In this document: positions 39,518 through 47,946 of the stretch, one piece after another | Layout of the letters: every line of letters begins with the position of its first letter | How positions within the stretch are numbered: the first letter of the stretch is position 1 | Assembly (NCBI RefSeq): GCF_018326005.1 | Contig: NZ_AP021903.1 | Location: forward strand, 5,793,001 to 5,857,000 | Length of the DNA stretch: 64,000 nucleotides | Source of the DNA: Pseudomonas sp. Seg1 | GTDB lineage: Bacteria; Pseudomonadota; Gammaproteobacteria; Pseudomonadales; Pseudomonadaceae | Reading direction: 5' to 3' | Program-made: the position numbers and the translations under genes | Notes under the pieces: generated by a model | What the model was told of the DNA's origin: nothing | The model's input: the letters and a program-made list of their open reading frames with translations, nothing else | Databases searched by the model: none

Positions 39518-40510
39518 TTACCGTGTTGAACCAAACCGTGCGCGATACTCACTCGGCGCCAGGCCCGTGACTTTCTTGAAGATTGCACGAAACGCCCCCG
39601 GGTCCTGATACCCCACCGTCCACGCAATGTGATCAATCGTGCCGTTGGTAAATTCGAGCATTTCCCGAGCCTTGCCCACGCGCAGATGTTGGCAGTATTC
39701 GGTCGGTTTCAACCCGGTTGCCGCGCGAAACCGGCGCAGGAATGTACGTTCCTCCAACCCAGCCCGCTCGGCCATCGTTGTCAGCGAGACCTCCGTGGCG
39801 CCGGTACCCTGCAACCAATGCTGAACCTTGAGAATCGGCGCATCACCATGGCTGAGAATCGGCGCAAAGTTACTGCCGCAGGCACTGGCGCTGTCGCTGT
39901 GTTCGACCACGAGAAACCGCGCGGTGCCGGTGGCGATGCTCGGCCCGAGCAGACGATCGACCAGACGCAGCCCCAGTTCCGACCAGGCCATCAACCCGGC
40001 TGTGGTGATCAGATCCCCGTCATCGACAATCGGCGTATCGGCCTTGAGTCTGATCTTCGGATAGCGCTCGGCGAAGGCTTTGGCCGACGTCCAGTGCGTG
40101 GTGGCGCTGCGGCCGTCGAGCAAACCGCTTTCGGCCAGCAGCAGCGAACCCACGCAGACGCCACCGAGGGTGGCACCGCGAGCGTGTTGATCACGCAGCC
40201 ACTGCAATAAACCGGTGGGCATCTGTGCTGCAGAAAACCCGCCGATCGACGGCGGAATCAGTACCGCCAGCAAAGCACCTTCACCACCCGGGCCGCTGTC
40301 GAAAACCCGCTGCGGCGCCTGATCGCCTTCAACCTGCCAGTGACTGACGCGTAGCAACGGCAACTGCGCCGACTGATGTTCGGCGGCGATCCGGTTGGCC
40401 ACCGCGAACAGGTCGGTCAGGCCATGCACCGCCGCCATCTGCGCACCGGGATAGATCAACACGCCCAGTTCGCTAATGGCAGGTGCGCCGGCGGCCTTTT
40501 CTGCGCCCAT
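39518..40510 (-). CDS. GlxA-family AraC-type transcriptional regulator
   Basis: 330 residues from ATG 40510, with AGGGGA upstream; the longer frame adds 12 residues. The N-terminal DJ-1/PfpI-like domain has LGVLIYPGAQMAAVHGLTDLF and GGVCVGSLLLAESGLLDGRSATTHW. The C-terminal AraC DNA-binding domain has SLTTMAERAGLEERTFLRRFRAATGLKPTEY and the second helix pair IDHIAWTVGYQDPGAFRAIFKKVTGLAPSEYR. It is divergent from the hydrolase at 40611 across a 100-base gap, so it likely controls that gene. Confidence 0.93.
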   Translation of the reverse strand: MGAEKAAGAPAISELGVLIYPGAQMAAVHGLTDLFAVANRIAAEHQSAQLPLLRVSHWQVEGDQAPQRVFDSGPGGEGALLAVLIPPSIGGFSAAQMPTGLLQWLRDQHARGATLGGVCVGSLLLAESGLLDGRSATTHWTSAKAFAERYPKIRLKADTPIVDDGDLITTAGLMAWSELGLRLVDRLLGPSIATGTARFLVVEHSDSASACGSNFAPILSHGDAPILKVQHWLQGTGATEVSLTTMAERAGLEERTFLRRFRAATGLKPTEYCQHLRVGKAREMLEFTNGTIDHIAWTVGYQDPGAFRAIFKKVTGLAPSEYRARFGSTR

Positions 40511-40610
40511 TGTCAGTTTTCCCCTGTCTATTGTCGGTGCGGCCAATCCTCGTATTAACCGGCAGCGCCAATACTGAAGCCACTTCCAGCCAACTCACGA
40601 GGACACACCC

Positions 40611-41159
40611 ATGGCCCAGCAAGCGCTCATCGTAGTCGATATCCAGAACGACTACTTCCCCCAAGGCAAGTGGCCGCTGGTCGGTGCGGACGCCGCCGCC
40701 GATAACGCCGCGCGACTGATCGCGGCCTTCCGTGATGCGGGTGATTCGGTGATCCACATCCGCCACGAATTCACTTCAGCGGACGCACCGTTCTTCACCC
40801 CGGGCTCTGACGGCGCCAAGCTGCATCGCAAAGTGCTGAACCGCGCCGACGAGCCCGTGGTGCTCAAGCATTTCGTCAACGCGTTCCGCGAAACCGAATT
40901 GCAGTCGATCCTTGACGAAAAAGCCATTAAGGAACTGGTGGTGGTCGGCAGCATGAGCCACATGTGCGTCGACGGCATCACCCGTGCGGCGGCGGATCTG
41001 GGTTATGCCGTCACGGTGATTCACGATGCCTGCGCCAGCCGTGACTTGGAGTTCAACGGTTTGACCATACCGGCAGACCATGTCCACGCGGCGTTCATGT
41101 CGGCACTGGGATTCGCCTATGCCAACGTTGTCTCCACCGACGAGTTTCTCCAGCGCTAA
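40611..41159 (+). CDS. Isochorismatase-family cysteine hydrolase
   Basis: 182 residues. Catalytic Asp in ALIVVDIQNDYF, Lys in VVLKHFVNAF and Cys in VVGSMSHMCVDGITRAAADLGY. GAGGA ribosome site 8 bases before ATG. The family splits amide or vinyl-ether bonds (nicotinamidase, isochorismatase and similar); this member's substrate is unknown. Divergent from the GlxA-type regulator, a common regulator-target pair in pseudomonads. A terminator follows at 41189. Confidence 0.92.
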   Translation: MAQQALIVVDIQNDYFPQGKWPLVGADAAADNAARLIAAFRDAGDSVIHIRHEFTSADAPFFTPGSDGAKLHRKVLNRADEPVVLKHFVNAFRETELQSILDEKAIKELVVVGSMSHMCVDGITRAAADLGYAVTVIHDACASRDLEFNGLTIPADHVHAAFMSALGFAYANVVSTDEFLQR

Positions 41160-41188
41160 GCGCCCCGCAAATACTTTGCAAAATCCTG

Positions 41189-41212
41189 CGCCCGCGACCT
41201 CGCGGGCGTTTT
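41189..41212 (+). terminator. Terminator after the isochorismatase-like gene
   Basis: CGCCCGCG, loop ACCT, CGCGGGCG, then TTTT: an 8-bp GC stem with a short T-run, 30 bases after the stop codon. Confidence 0.8.
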
Positions 41213-41229
41213 GCGTGGGCCGAAAAAAT

Positions 41230-41287
41230 CTCACGCGTGAGCCATTGATGGCATTTTGAATTGGTTGTAGTGTGCCTCACGCGTGAG
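41230..41287 (+). promoter_or_regulatory. Two CTCACGCGTGAG palindromes bracketing a candidate promoter
   Basis: The perfect 12-bp palindrome CTCACGCGTGAG occurs at 41230-41241 and again at 41276-41287. Between them is TTGATG (41245-41250), 17 bases, TAGTGT (41268-41273): a passable sigma-70 promoter. The second palindrome would lie at the start site. The gene cluster starting at 41311 (yjfI) follows. A repressor binding both sites is the simplest reading; the protein is not known. Confidence 0.6.
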
Positions 41288-41310
41288 ATGTTCATAACGG
41301 AGTCACTGCC

Positions 41311-41979
41311 ATGAAAAGCCCCTCCCCCGCGACTAAGTCTGGGAGCCCGAAGGGAGAGCGCTCGAAACCGTCCGCGAAAAAACCATCGAGCTTTTATATG
41401 AAGCAGATGCGCGCGGGCCTGGCCGCCGCCGGTTATGTGAAACACGAAACTTGGGTGCTTCCGGAAAACCGAAGCGTGCTCAAGCAAATGGAGCAACAGC
41501 TACGCCAACCGATTCTGGCTGGCTCATTCATGTCGGAGAATTACATGAGCGCAGGCAACAACTGGAACATCGATAGCCTCTTCAACGCCCTCAAGGCACT
41601 GGACGAGGTGGCTTCGCAGGAGATCACGCTGTCGCTGATCCAGAGCTCCGAACCCAGCCTCAAGCTGGAAATGAACGAATTCGGCGGTCTGCCGATTCAC
41701 ATCGCCCTGGCCGGCGCACAGATCATCGTCGACACCGTGCTGGTGGACATCGAATCGATCACCGACGTGCACGCCTTCAACGATGCAGTGCTGCGCAGCC
41801 GGGAAATGTTCCCGCTGTCATCCATTGGCATCGAGTCGATGCCCAACGGGCAGACCGTCTACAACATGTTTGGCGCCCTCAGCGCCGACTCAAGCCTGAC
41901 CAACGTCGTCACCGAGGTGAAAACCCTGGTCGACAACGTGCAGCGCGCCAGCGAAGCCTTCGAACACTTCTTCAAGTAA
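41311..41979 (+). CDS. yjfI: DUF2170 protein, YjfI-like
   Basis: 222 residues. N-terminal ~30 residues are Ser/Lys/Pro rich and probably disordered, then SFYMKQMRAGLAAAGYVKHETWVLPENR. The main domain has NNWNIDSLFNALKALDEV, LEMNEFGGLPIHIALAGAQIIVDTVLVD and DAVLRSREMFPLSSIGIE, as in YjfI/DUF2170. No signal peptide. First gene of a set whose order matches E. coli yjfI-J-K-L-M-C. Function unknown; it may be a partner of the PspA-like protein that follows 17 bases later. Confidence 0.85.
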   Translation: MKSPSPATKSGSPKGERSKPSAKKPSSFYMKQMRAGLAAAGYVKHETWVLPENRSVLKQMEQQLRQPILAGSFMSENYMSAGNNWNIDSLFNALKALDEVASQEITLSLIQSSEPSLKLEMNEFGGLPIHIALAGAQIIVDTVLVDIESITDVHAFNDAVLRSREMFPLSSIGIESMPNGQTVYNMFGALSADSSLTNVVTEVKTLVDNVQRASEAFEHFFK

Positions 41980-41996
41980 TCCACAGGGAATATCCA

Positions 41997-42695
41997 ATGA
42001 CTCAGTCCATCTGGAGCAAGTTGTTCACCGCGCTGCGCGGCGGCGCCAGCGAAGTCGGCGAAGCCATCGTTGATCAACAGGCCCTGCGCATCCTCGACCA
42101 GGAAATCCGTGACGCCGACACCGCGCTGTCGAACGCCCGTCGCGAACTGGTCACCATCATGGCCAAGCACAAACTGGCCGCCGATCGCGTGAGCGAGTAC
42201 GACGCCAAGATCAAGGATCTGGAAGCCAAGGCTGTTGCCGCCCTGAACGCCGGCCGTGAAGACCTGGCGCTGGAAGTCGCCGAAGCGATTTCGACCCTGA
42301 CCAACGATCTCGATGCCGAGAAAAAGCTGAGCGACGAATTTGGCACTTACGCCGAAAACATGCGCAAGGACATCAACAAGGCCGAAGCGCGGATCAAGAG
42401 CCTGCGCCAGCAAGTGGACATGGCCAAGGCCCGCGACAGCGTGCAGAAAGCTCAGGTCAGCGCCTCCATCGCCAGCGGCGGTGCTAACGGCAAACTGGAA
42501 ACGGCAGTCAGCACCCTCAACCGTCTGCAAGCCAAACAACAGCAACGAGCTGCCGAGCTGAGCGCGGCGGATGAGTTGGCGGATGCGTCGACCGGTAACG
42601 ACCTGGAGCGCAAACTGCGCGACGCCGGGATCACGCCGAACGAAGGCAGCGCGAATGCGATCCTTGAGCGCCTGAAGCAGAAGTCCGCTCAGTAA
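41997..42695 (+). CDS. yjfJ: PspA/IM30 family protein, YjfJ-like
   Basis: 232 residues, almost wholly helical and coiled coil with heptads (LDQEIRDADTALSNARRELVTIMAKHKLAADRVSEYDAKIKDLEAKA). This is the ESCRT-III-like PspA/Vipp1 fold. PspA proteins coat and mend stressed inner membranes; this one belongs to the YjfJ branch tied to yjfI and yjfK rather than to pspF-pspBC, none of which is present. Ends in ILERLKQKSAQ. A REP doublet separates it from yjfK. Confidence 0.9.
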   Translation: MTQSIWSKLFTALRGGASEVGEAIVDQQALRILDQEIRDADTALSNARRELVTIMAKHKLAADRVSEYDAKIKDLEAKAVAALNAGREDLALEVAEAISTLTNDLDAEKKLSDEFGTYAENMRKDINKAEARIKSLRQQVDMAKARDSVQKAQVSASIASGGANGKLETAVSTLNRLQAKQQQRAAELSAADELADASTGNDLERKLRDAGITPNEGSANAILERLKQKSAQ

Positions 42696-42712
42696 GCGTT
42701 TACGCAAAACCC

Positions 42713-42804
42713 CTGTAGGAGTGAGCCTGCTCGCGATGAGGCCGGAACATTCAACCAACGTGTTGGCTGAACCGCCGCCATCGCGAGCAGGCTCACTCCT
42801 ACAT
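42713..42804. repeat. REP doublet (GGAGTGAGCCTGCTCGCGAT family)
   Basis: TGTAGGAGTGAGCCTGCTCG on the left and CGAGCAGGCTCACTCCTACA on the right, in the 211-base gap between yjfJ and yjfK. The remaining ~100 bases before yjfK could carry a second promoter; none is obvious. Confidence 0.9.
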
Positions 42805-42906
42805 GGTTTGCGGCGTGCAATTGCTTCTGCTCGTTCGTCGATCAGCCCGGTACACTAGCGGCGCTTTTTTACGACGACTACTCCACCCGCCTCAAGGAAT
42901 GTACCC

Positions 42907-43545
42907 ATGGGATGGTTTAAAGACTTGCTGGGCACCACCGCTGCGCCAGCGCCACCCGTCGCCGATGGACCACTCGGCATGGCGCAAGGCAAAGGGGTCA
43001 GGTTCGATTCGACCCTGACGTTGTTGCTCGATGGCTCAAGCTCCGTACGCGTACCTGTCGATCAGGCGATCTGGAGCGCCGGCTGGGTCGACCTCGGCCA
43101 ATCCAACAAGCTGCGTCGCTACTACATGAATGACGAAGATTTCTGGTTGCAAATCCACGTCACCGGCGACGATCAGATCGAATCGGTCATCCTGTTCAAT
43201 TACCTCAGTTACGTGACCGTCAACACCGACGCCGAACTGCAGCGCCTCGCCGGCCCCAACAGTTTGATCGGCCTGCCGACCTACACCCACGAGGGGATCG
43301 AATACACCCGTGAGTGGGGCACCGAACAAGGCCAGACCGAGCTGGTGCCATTGACCGAGCAGGTGGTCAATCCGGACGAGAGCTACACCATCCGGCACCA
43401 TTCGATGCTCTACGCCCGCGAGACCGGCCTGACCGATCGCCGCGAGCTGTTGCTGTTCTCCGTTGAACAGGACGAAGAAGGCACCGTCAGCCTGAGCACT
43501 TCGCTGGGCATTTCGCTGTACACGACTGACCTGAGCGCCATTTAA
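42907..43545 (+). CDS. yjfK: DUF2491 protein, YjfK-like
   Basis: 212 residues. Opens MGWFKDLLGTT, then a beta-rich domain: FDSTLTLLLDGSSSVRVPVDQAIWSAGWVDLGQSNKLRRYYMNDEDFWLQI and GTEQGQTELVPLTEQVV, characteristic of DUF2491/YjfK. No signal peptide or membrane helix, so cytosolic, perhaps on the membrane face. Part of the yjfI-C set; the next gene, yjfL, starts 15 bases later. Function unknown. Confidence 0.85.
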   Translation: MGWFKDLLGTTAAPAPPVADGPLGMAQGKGVRFDSTLTLLLDGSSSVRVPVDQAIWSAGWVDLGQSNKLRRYYMNDEDFWLQIHVTGDDQIESVILFNYLSYVTVNTDAELQRLAGPNSLIGLPTYTHEGIEYTREWGTEQGQTELVPLTEQVVNPDESYTIRHHSMLYARETGLTDRRELLLFSVEQDEEGTVSLSTSLGISLYTTDLSAI

Positions 43546-43560
43546 CAAAGGAAGTTTTTC

Positions 43561-43986
43561 ATGCTGGAAGTGCTGGCCGTTTCCCTGAACAAGACCGCGT
43601 TGACCGGTTTCGTCGTCTACCTGATCGGCGCCGTGCTGCTGTTCATGCTGTTTCAGTTTGTCTACACGCGCATCACCCCGCACAAAGAGTTCGAGCTGAT
43701 CCGCGCCGGCAACACCGCCGCCGCGATCGCACTGGCCGGCGCAATCATTGGTTTCGCCATTCCCGCCAGCAACGTGATCGCCTTTTCGGTCAACGTCCTC
43801 GACTTCGTGCTCTGGGCGGTGATTGCAGCGGTTGTGCAACTGTTGGCGTTTCTCGCCACGACTCTGGTACTCAAGGGCACATCCCAGCGCATCGCCAACG
43901 GTGAAATTGCCTCCGGCATCTACGTGGCCGCTGTGGCGATCAGCGTCGGCATGCTCAACGCGGCGTGCATGACACCGTCCAACTGA
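43561..43986 (+). CDS. yjfL: DUF350 membrane protein, YjfL-like
   Basis: 141 residues with four membrane helices: TGFVVYLIGAVLLFMLFQFVYT, IALAGAIIGFAIPASNVIAF, FVLWAVIAAVVQLLAFLATTLVL and IYVAAVAISVGMLNAACM. HKEFELIRAGNTAAAIALAGAIIGF is the DUF350 signature. It is the only multi-spanning protein of the operon and may be the membrane seat for the others. AAGGAAG ribosome site before ATG. Confidence 0.9.
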   Translation: MLEVLAVSLNKTALTGFVVYLIGAVLLFMLFQFVYTRITPHKEFELIRAGNTAAAIALAGAIIGFAIPASNVIAFSVNVLDFVLWAVIAAVVQLLAFLATTLVLKGTSQRIANGEIASGIYVAAVAISVGMLNAACMTPSN

Positions 43987-44003
43987 TCGGCAGGAAGCCT
44001 TAG

Positions 44004-44696
44004 ATGAAACGAAGCAAATACGTTCAGTTGTCCCTCGCGGCGTCGGTGGCCATGGCCATTACCGGCGAAGCGGCGGCGGTGGATCAGCCGCGTAACTTCC
44101 AGAGCGTCGAACAATGCGTCGATGCCGAAGTGGCCGCCGAGGTCTGCTCGAACGCCTATGTGGCGGCACTCACCGAACACCGGCGCATCGCCCCGGCGTA
44201 CGACGACAAGACCAAATGCGACGATGATTTCGCCGCCAACTGGTGTCAGAAAAATTCCGATGGCCGCTTCGTGCCGAAACTCGGCGGTTTCAAAGTGCCG
44301 CAGAAAGGCGATGCGGTGCAGAACCTCGACGCCATTGCCGATGCGCCAATGCCGGCCGATGACACGACAACGACCCACGCGACCCAAACCACCACACACT
44401 ACTCCGGCGGTGGCGGTGGTAATGGCTGGCTGAGCGGCTGGTTGTTCGGCAATGCGACGAGCAACAACGCGAACCGCACGGTTTACCGCGACCGCGATAC
44501 GCGGCAGACCTACGACACCTCGACCCAGTACCGCAAAATCGAATCGGCGCCACGCAGTCAACCGGACTACGACAGCAGTAAAAGCAAACCGGTAAACGTT
44601 GCCTCCTCGACATCCCGCGGCGGCTTCGGCAGCCAGTCCAGCGCCCGCAGCGGTTGGGGTGGCTGGGGCAGCAGTTCCGGTCGATCGAGCAGCTGA
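44004..44696 (+). CDS. yjfM: DUF1190 exported protein, YjfM-like
   Basis: 230 residues. MKRSKYVQLSLAASVAMAITGEAAA is a signal-like N-terminus. Then SVEQCVDAEVAAEVCSNAYVAALTEH and KCDDDFAANWCQ hold four cysteines, likely two disulphides, as in DUF1190. From about residue 120 the chain is low complexity: Thr-rich (DDTTTTHATQTTTHYSGG), Gly-rich and ending GWGGWGSSSGRSSS. Probably periplasmic or membrane attached. The tail could be a substrate or scaffold for the ATP-grasp enzyme next door, but that is a guess. Confidence 0.85.
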   Translation: MKRSKYVQLSLAASVAMAITGEAAAVDQPRNFQSVEQCVDAEVAAEVCSNAYVAALTEHRRIAPAYDDKTKCDDDFAANWCQKNSDGRFVPKLGGFKVPQKGDAVQNLDAIADAPMPADDTTTTHATQTTTHYSGGGGGNGWLSGWLFGNATSNNANRTVYRDRDTRQTYDTSTQYRKIESAPRSQPDYDSSKSKPVNVASSTSRGGFGSQSSARSGWGGWGSSSGRSSS

Positions 44697-44698
44697 CG

Positions 44699-45856
44699 AT
44701 GAAGAAGATCCCCTGCGCCGAGCGCCACGACTGGAAACAGACAGCGGAAAGCCTCGGCTTCATGTTCCACACCATCGACGACGAACCCTACTGGGACGAG
44801 CGCGCGTACTACCAGTTCACGCTCGCGCAGATCGAAAACGATCTGGAGGACCCGACCACCGAACTGCATGAGATGTGCATGGACTTGGTCGACCGCGTCG
44901 TGCACAGCGAGGAGCTGCTGGATCGCCTGAGCATCCCGGCGTCGCACTACGACATGATCCGCACTTCCTGGCTGGAAGGTCACCCGCATCTGTACGGACG
45001 CATGGACTTTTCCTACAGCGGCAACGGTCCGGCAAAACTGCTGGAGCTCAACTACGACACCCCGACCAGCCTTTACGAAGCAGCGGCGTTCCAGTGGGGC
45101 TGGCTGGAGCAGTGCATCGAGCGCGGTACCCTGCCGCGCCATGCCGACCAGTTCAACAGCATCGACACCAAGCTGCATCAGGCCTTCGCCGAGTTGCAGC
45201 TCAAGCGACCATTCTATTTCGCCTCGATGAAAGACTCGGTTGAAGACAAAGGCACCACGGACTACCTGCGCCTGATCGCGGAAAAGGTCGGCGTCGAATC
45301 GCGGCACATCGACATCGAAGACATTGGCCTGACGGCTGCCGGGCGCTTTGTCGACCTTGAGGATCGCTGGATCCCGCACCTGTTCAAGTTGCACGCCTGG
45401 GAGTTCATCTTCCACGAACCGTTCGGCGCGGCGATTGCCGAGTGCGATACGCAGTTTTTCGAGCCGCCGTGGAAGGCGATCCTCTCCAACAAAGGCGCGC
45501 TGCCGTTGCTGTGGGAGCTGCACAAGGGCCATCCGAATCTGCTCGCGGCGCACCTCGACCCGAACCCGACCAGCGCTGTGCCCAAGGGTTGGGTGCGCAA
45601 ACCGTACTTTTCCCGGGAAGGCGCCAACATCGAGTTGCAAACCGCTGACGGACTGATCGTCAAAGAGGACGGCCCGTACACCGATGCGCCGTTCATCCTG
45701 CAGGAATTTGCACCGCTGCCGAAGTTCGATGACAGCTACACGCTGATCGGCTCCTGGGTGATCGGCGATCAGGCGGCGGGGATTGGCGTACGCGAAGACA
45801 ACAGCCTGATCACCAAGGATTCGAGCCGGTTTCTGCCGCATCTGATCCTCGATTGA
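44699..45856 (+). CDS. yjfC: Glutathionylspermidine synthase-like ATP-grasp enzyme, YjfC-like
   Basis: 385 residues from ATG 44699, two bases after the yjfM stop. HPHLYGRMDFSYSGNGPAKLLELNYDTPTSLYEAAAFQWGW matches the C-terminal synthase domain of glutathionylspermidine synthase, and GSWVIGDQAAGIGVREDNSLITKDSSRFLPHLI closes the ATP-grasp fold. The amidase half of the enteric enzyme is missing, as in YjfC/YgiC. The family makes an amide bond using ATP, and the real substrate of these stand-alone forms is unknown. The operon setting with PspA suggests envelope modification. Confidence 0.88.
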   Translation: MKKIPCAERHDWKQTAESLGFMFHTIDDEPYWDERAYYQFTLAQIENDLEDPTTELHEMCMDLVDRVVHSEELLDRLSIPASHYDMIRTSWLEGHPHLYGRMDFSYSGNGPAKLLELNYDTPTSLYEAAAFQWGWLEQCIERGTLPRHADQFNSIDTKLHQAFAELQLKRPFYFASMKDSVEDKGTTDYLRLIAEKVGVESRHIDIEDIGLTAAGRFVDLEDRWIPHLFKLHAWEFIFHEPFGAAIAECDTQFFEPPWKAILSNKGALPLLWELHKGHPNLLAAHLDPNPTSAVPKGWVRKPYFSREGANIELQTADGLIVKEDGPYTDAPFILQEFAPLPKFDDSYTLIGSWVIGDQAAGIGVREDNSLITKDSSRFLPHLILD

Positions 45857-45885
45857 TCGTTCAGGCGCAGCAACTGGCGCCCATG

Positions 45886-45920
45886 AAAAAGCCGTAGCGT
45901 TGAGGCGCTACGGCTTTTTT
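45886..45920. terminator. Bidirectional terminator between yjfC and the acyltransferase
   Basis: A5, GCCGTAGCG, loop TTGAGG, CGCTACGGC, T6. The perfect 9-bp stem is flanked by A and T runs, so it can end both the yjf operon and the convergent acyltransferase gene. Confidence 0.93.
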
Positions 45921-45933
45921 GTGTATGCCCGGA

Positions 45934-47139
45934 CTACGACAGTTCAGTGGTGCGCGATGGCACCTGTGCCGGGACTTCTTGCCTGGCGGATTCCGGCGAG
46001 GCGACCCCGGCCATTCGGCGACGGGAGATCTCCGCCCCCCGACGACGCAACGGGGTTTCGACAAAGCGATAGTTCAGTTCGCTGCACACCACCATGATCA
46101 ACAACGACGTGAGCGCGAGCTCAAGCGTGTATCCCGGGCCTAGCGTCGTGCCACTGGCAGCAGCAACGCGAGTCCAGATTTCGGTACTCAGGTGATACGC
46201 GAAGATATGCACGACGTACAACGCGTAGGAACGTGAGCCCAGCCATTCGAACAGTCCACGCAACAGCGCCGGGCAATAGATATAGCCCTTCTGATAACTG
46301 GCCAGCCACACCGTGATCGCGGTTGTCATCGCCACCAGCCCAAATGCGATCGGCACATTGATCATTTGACCGGAGATAGCGCCCAGCATGTACAGCAGGA
46401 ACAACGTGATCCCCAGACGCTTGAGCAGGCTACCGCCGAGCGCGACCGGTTCAATCTCCTTGTACAGCGAGGTGCGCGAAAACAGACAGAGCACGATCCC
46501 CCACATCATGGCGTCCATACGGAACGAGAACAGCAGAGGCGCTGGCGGCGCACCGAAACCGTTTCGATCAAAGCCGAACTGCAGGGCAATCAGCGCCAGC
46601 AAGATGATCAGCCGCCAGCGCGTCGACGTCACCAACAGCAGAAACAACGGAAATATGAAGTAGAACTGCTCTTCCAGCGCCAGGCTCCAGTACACCGAGT
46701 TAGGTCCCAGAAGCGTGCCGTGCAGGTTCGCCAGGTTGCCGGTGAATGTGGCGACCGCGGTAAAACTGCGCAGATTGTCGAACCAGGACTGAAAGGCGTT
46801 CGACTGGTTGAAAAATATCGAGAAAACCAGCGGTATCAGCACCCACAGCCAGGCTGTCGGCAGAAGACGATAGGCGCGTCTGATCCAGAACGAGGTGGCG
46901 GCAAGGCCGAACCGGTTCTGCTCACGATTTTTGTCGAAGTAATCGAGGTAAGCCTTGCTGACGACATAACCCGAGATGCAGAAGAACAGATCCACCCCGG
47001 TCCATGGCGAATAGATGCTGAACACCTTCAGGATGTACATATCGTAAAACGGCAGCAGTTGGGGCAGATGGGTGAAGATCGTCATGACGATGGCCGCGCC
47101 ACGCAGATACTCGATTTCCTTATTCTTGATACTGCTCAT
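45934..47139 (-). CDS. Acyltransferase family 3 membrane protein
   Basis: 401 residues with about ten membrane helices. The opening KEIEYLRGAAIVMTIFTHL, with R and H of the active site, and GVDLFFCISGYVVSKAYL, WSLALEEQFYFIFPLFLLL are the acyltransferase-3 (OafA-like) signatures. Such enzymes O-acetylate lipopolysaccharide or other envelope sugars. The C-terminal tail (GVASPESARQEVPAQVPSR) is disordered. Its place between the yjf operon and ssb is not part of the usual ssb-uvrA block, so it may be an accessory insertion. Confidence 0.88.
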   Translation of the reverse strand: MSSIKNKEIEYLRGAAIVMTIFTHLPQLLPFYDMYILKVFSIYSPWTGVDLFFCISGYVVSKAYLDYFDKNREQNRFGLAATSFWIRRAYRLLPTAWLWVLIPLVFSIFFNQSNAFQSWFDNLRSFTAVATFTGNLANLHGTLLGPNSVYWSLALEEQFYFIFPLFLLLVTSTRWRLIILLALIALQFGFDRNGFGAPPAPLLFSFRMDAMMWGIVLCLFSRTSLYKEIEPVALGGSLLKRLGITLFLLYMLGAISGQMINVPIAFGLVAMTTAITVWLASYQKGYIYCPALLRGLFEWLGSRSYALYVVHIFAYHLSTEIWTRVAAASGTTLGPGYTLELALTSLLIMVVCSELNYRFVETPLRRRGAEISRRRMAGVASPESARQEVPAQVPSRTTELS

Positions 47140-47353
47140 CGGATTCTCTTGTTGTTAAAGACCAGGCGGCTGATCTGAGTTTCTTTTCCGGGAGAATTGC
47201 ACGGGTATGCCCGTTTCCGGGACGGATCATGGAACGGCTGGTGCTCGCCTTCAAGAGCCTCCCCGAAACTTTAATGCCAACGGTTTGCACGGCGTACGCG
47301 CATTCTTCGGGAGGTGGCATCGGTGTCAGCAGCTTTTTCAGTCCTCCAAAACG

Positions 47354-47381
47354 ACAAAACCCCCGCAATGCGAGGGTTTTG
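47354..47381 (-). terminator. Terminator of ssb
   Basis: CAAAACCCCCGC, loop AAT, GCGAGGGTTTTG on the plus strand; read on the minus strand it ends ...GGGTTTTGTCGTTTT. It lies 32 bases past the ssb stop. The remaining gap to the acyltransferase start (47140-47353) shows no gene. Confidence 0.85.
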
Positions 47382-47412
47382 CACTCAAGCCAGACAGTGG
47401 CTCAAGCGGGTA

Positions 47413-47937
47413 TCAGAACGGGATATCGTCATCAAAGCTGTCGAAATCCGGAGCCGGTTGTGGTGCGGCCTGCTGTGGAGCCGGGGCCGAACGCTGTTGC
47501 GGAGCCGATTGCTGCGGACGCGGAGCCTGCTGGCGTGGAGCCGGAGCGGACTGCTGGTAGTTGTTGCCACCGCCTTGTTGGTCGCCCTGTTGTGGACGGC
47601 CGCCGAGCAGTTGCATGGTGCCTTGCATGTCGACCACGATTTCGGTGGTGTAACGCTTGATACCGTCTTTTTCCCACTCGCGGGTCTGCAGTTTGCCTTC
47701 GATGTACACCTGCGAACCTTTACGCAGGTATTCGCCGGCGATTTCGGCGACTTTGCCGAACATCGACACACGGTGCCATTCGGTCTTCTCGACCTTCTGA
47801 CCGGTTTGCTTGTCGGTCCATTGTTCGCTGGTGGCCAGACTCAGGTTGGTCACGGCGTTACCGTTAGGCAAGTAGCGAACTTCGGGATCCTGGCCGCAAG
47901 TGCCGACCAATATGACTTTGTTAACCCCACGGGCCAT
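47413..47937 (-). CDS. ssb: Single-stranded DNA-binding protein
   Basis: 174 residues. The N-terminal OB-fold (1 to ~110) has [33 protein letters not shown] and [21 protein letters not shown] Gln/Pro/Ala-rich linker follows, and the tail is [11 protein letters not shown], the conserved acidic tip that recruits repair and replication enzymes. It lies 10 bases after the MFS gene on the same strand and near uvrA, the usual pseudomonad order. Confidence 0.98.
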   Translation of the reverse strand: MARGVNKVILVGTCGQDPEVRYLPNGNAVTNLSLATSEQWTDKQTGQKVEKTEWHRVSMFGKVAEIAGEYLRKGSQVYIEGKLQTREWEKDGIKRYTTEIVVDMQGTMQLLGGRPQQGDQQGGGNNYQQSAPAPRQQAPRPQQSAPQQRSAPAPQQAAPQPAPDFDSFDDDIPF

Positions 47938-47946
47938 AACGTTCTC

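Noticed and set aside
47120..47368. 82-codon minus-strand frame between ssb and the acyltransferase
   Set aside because: Runs through the ssb terminator, no ribosome site, no recognisable domain.
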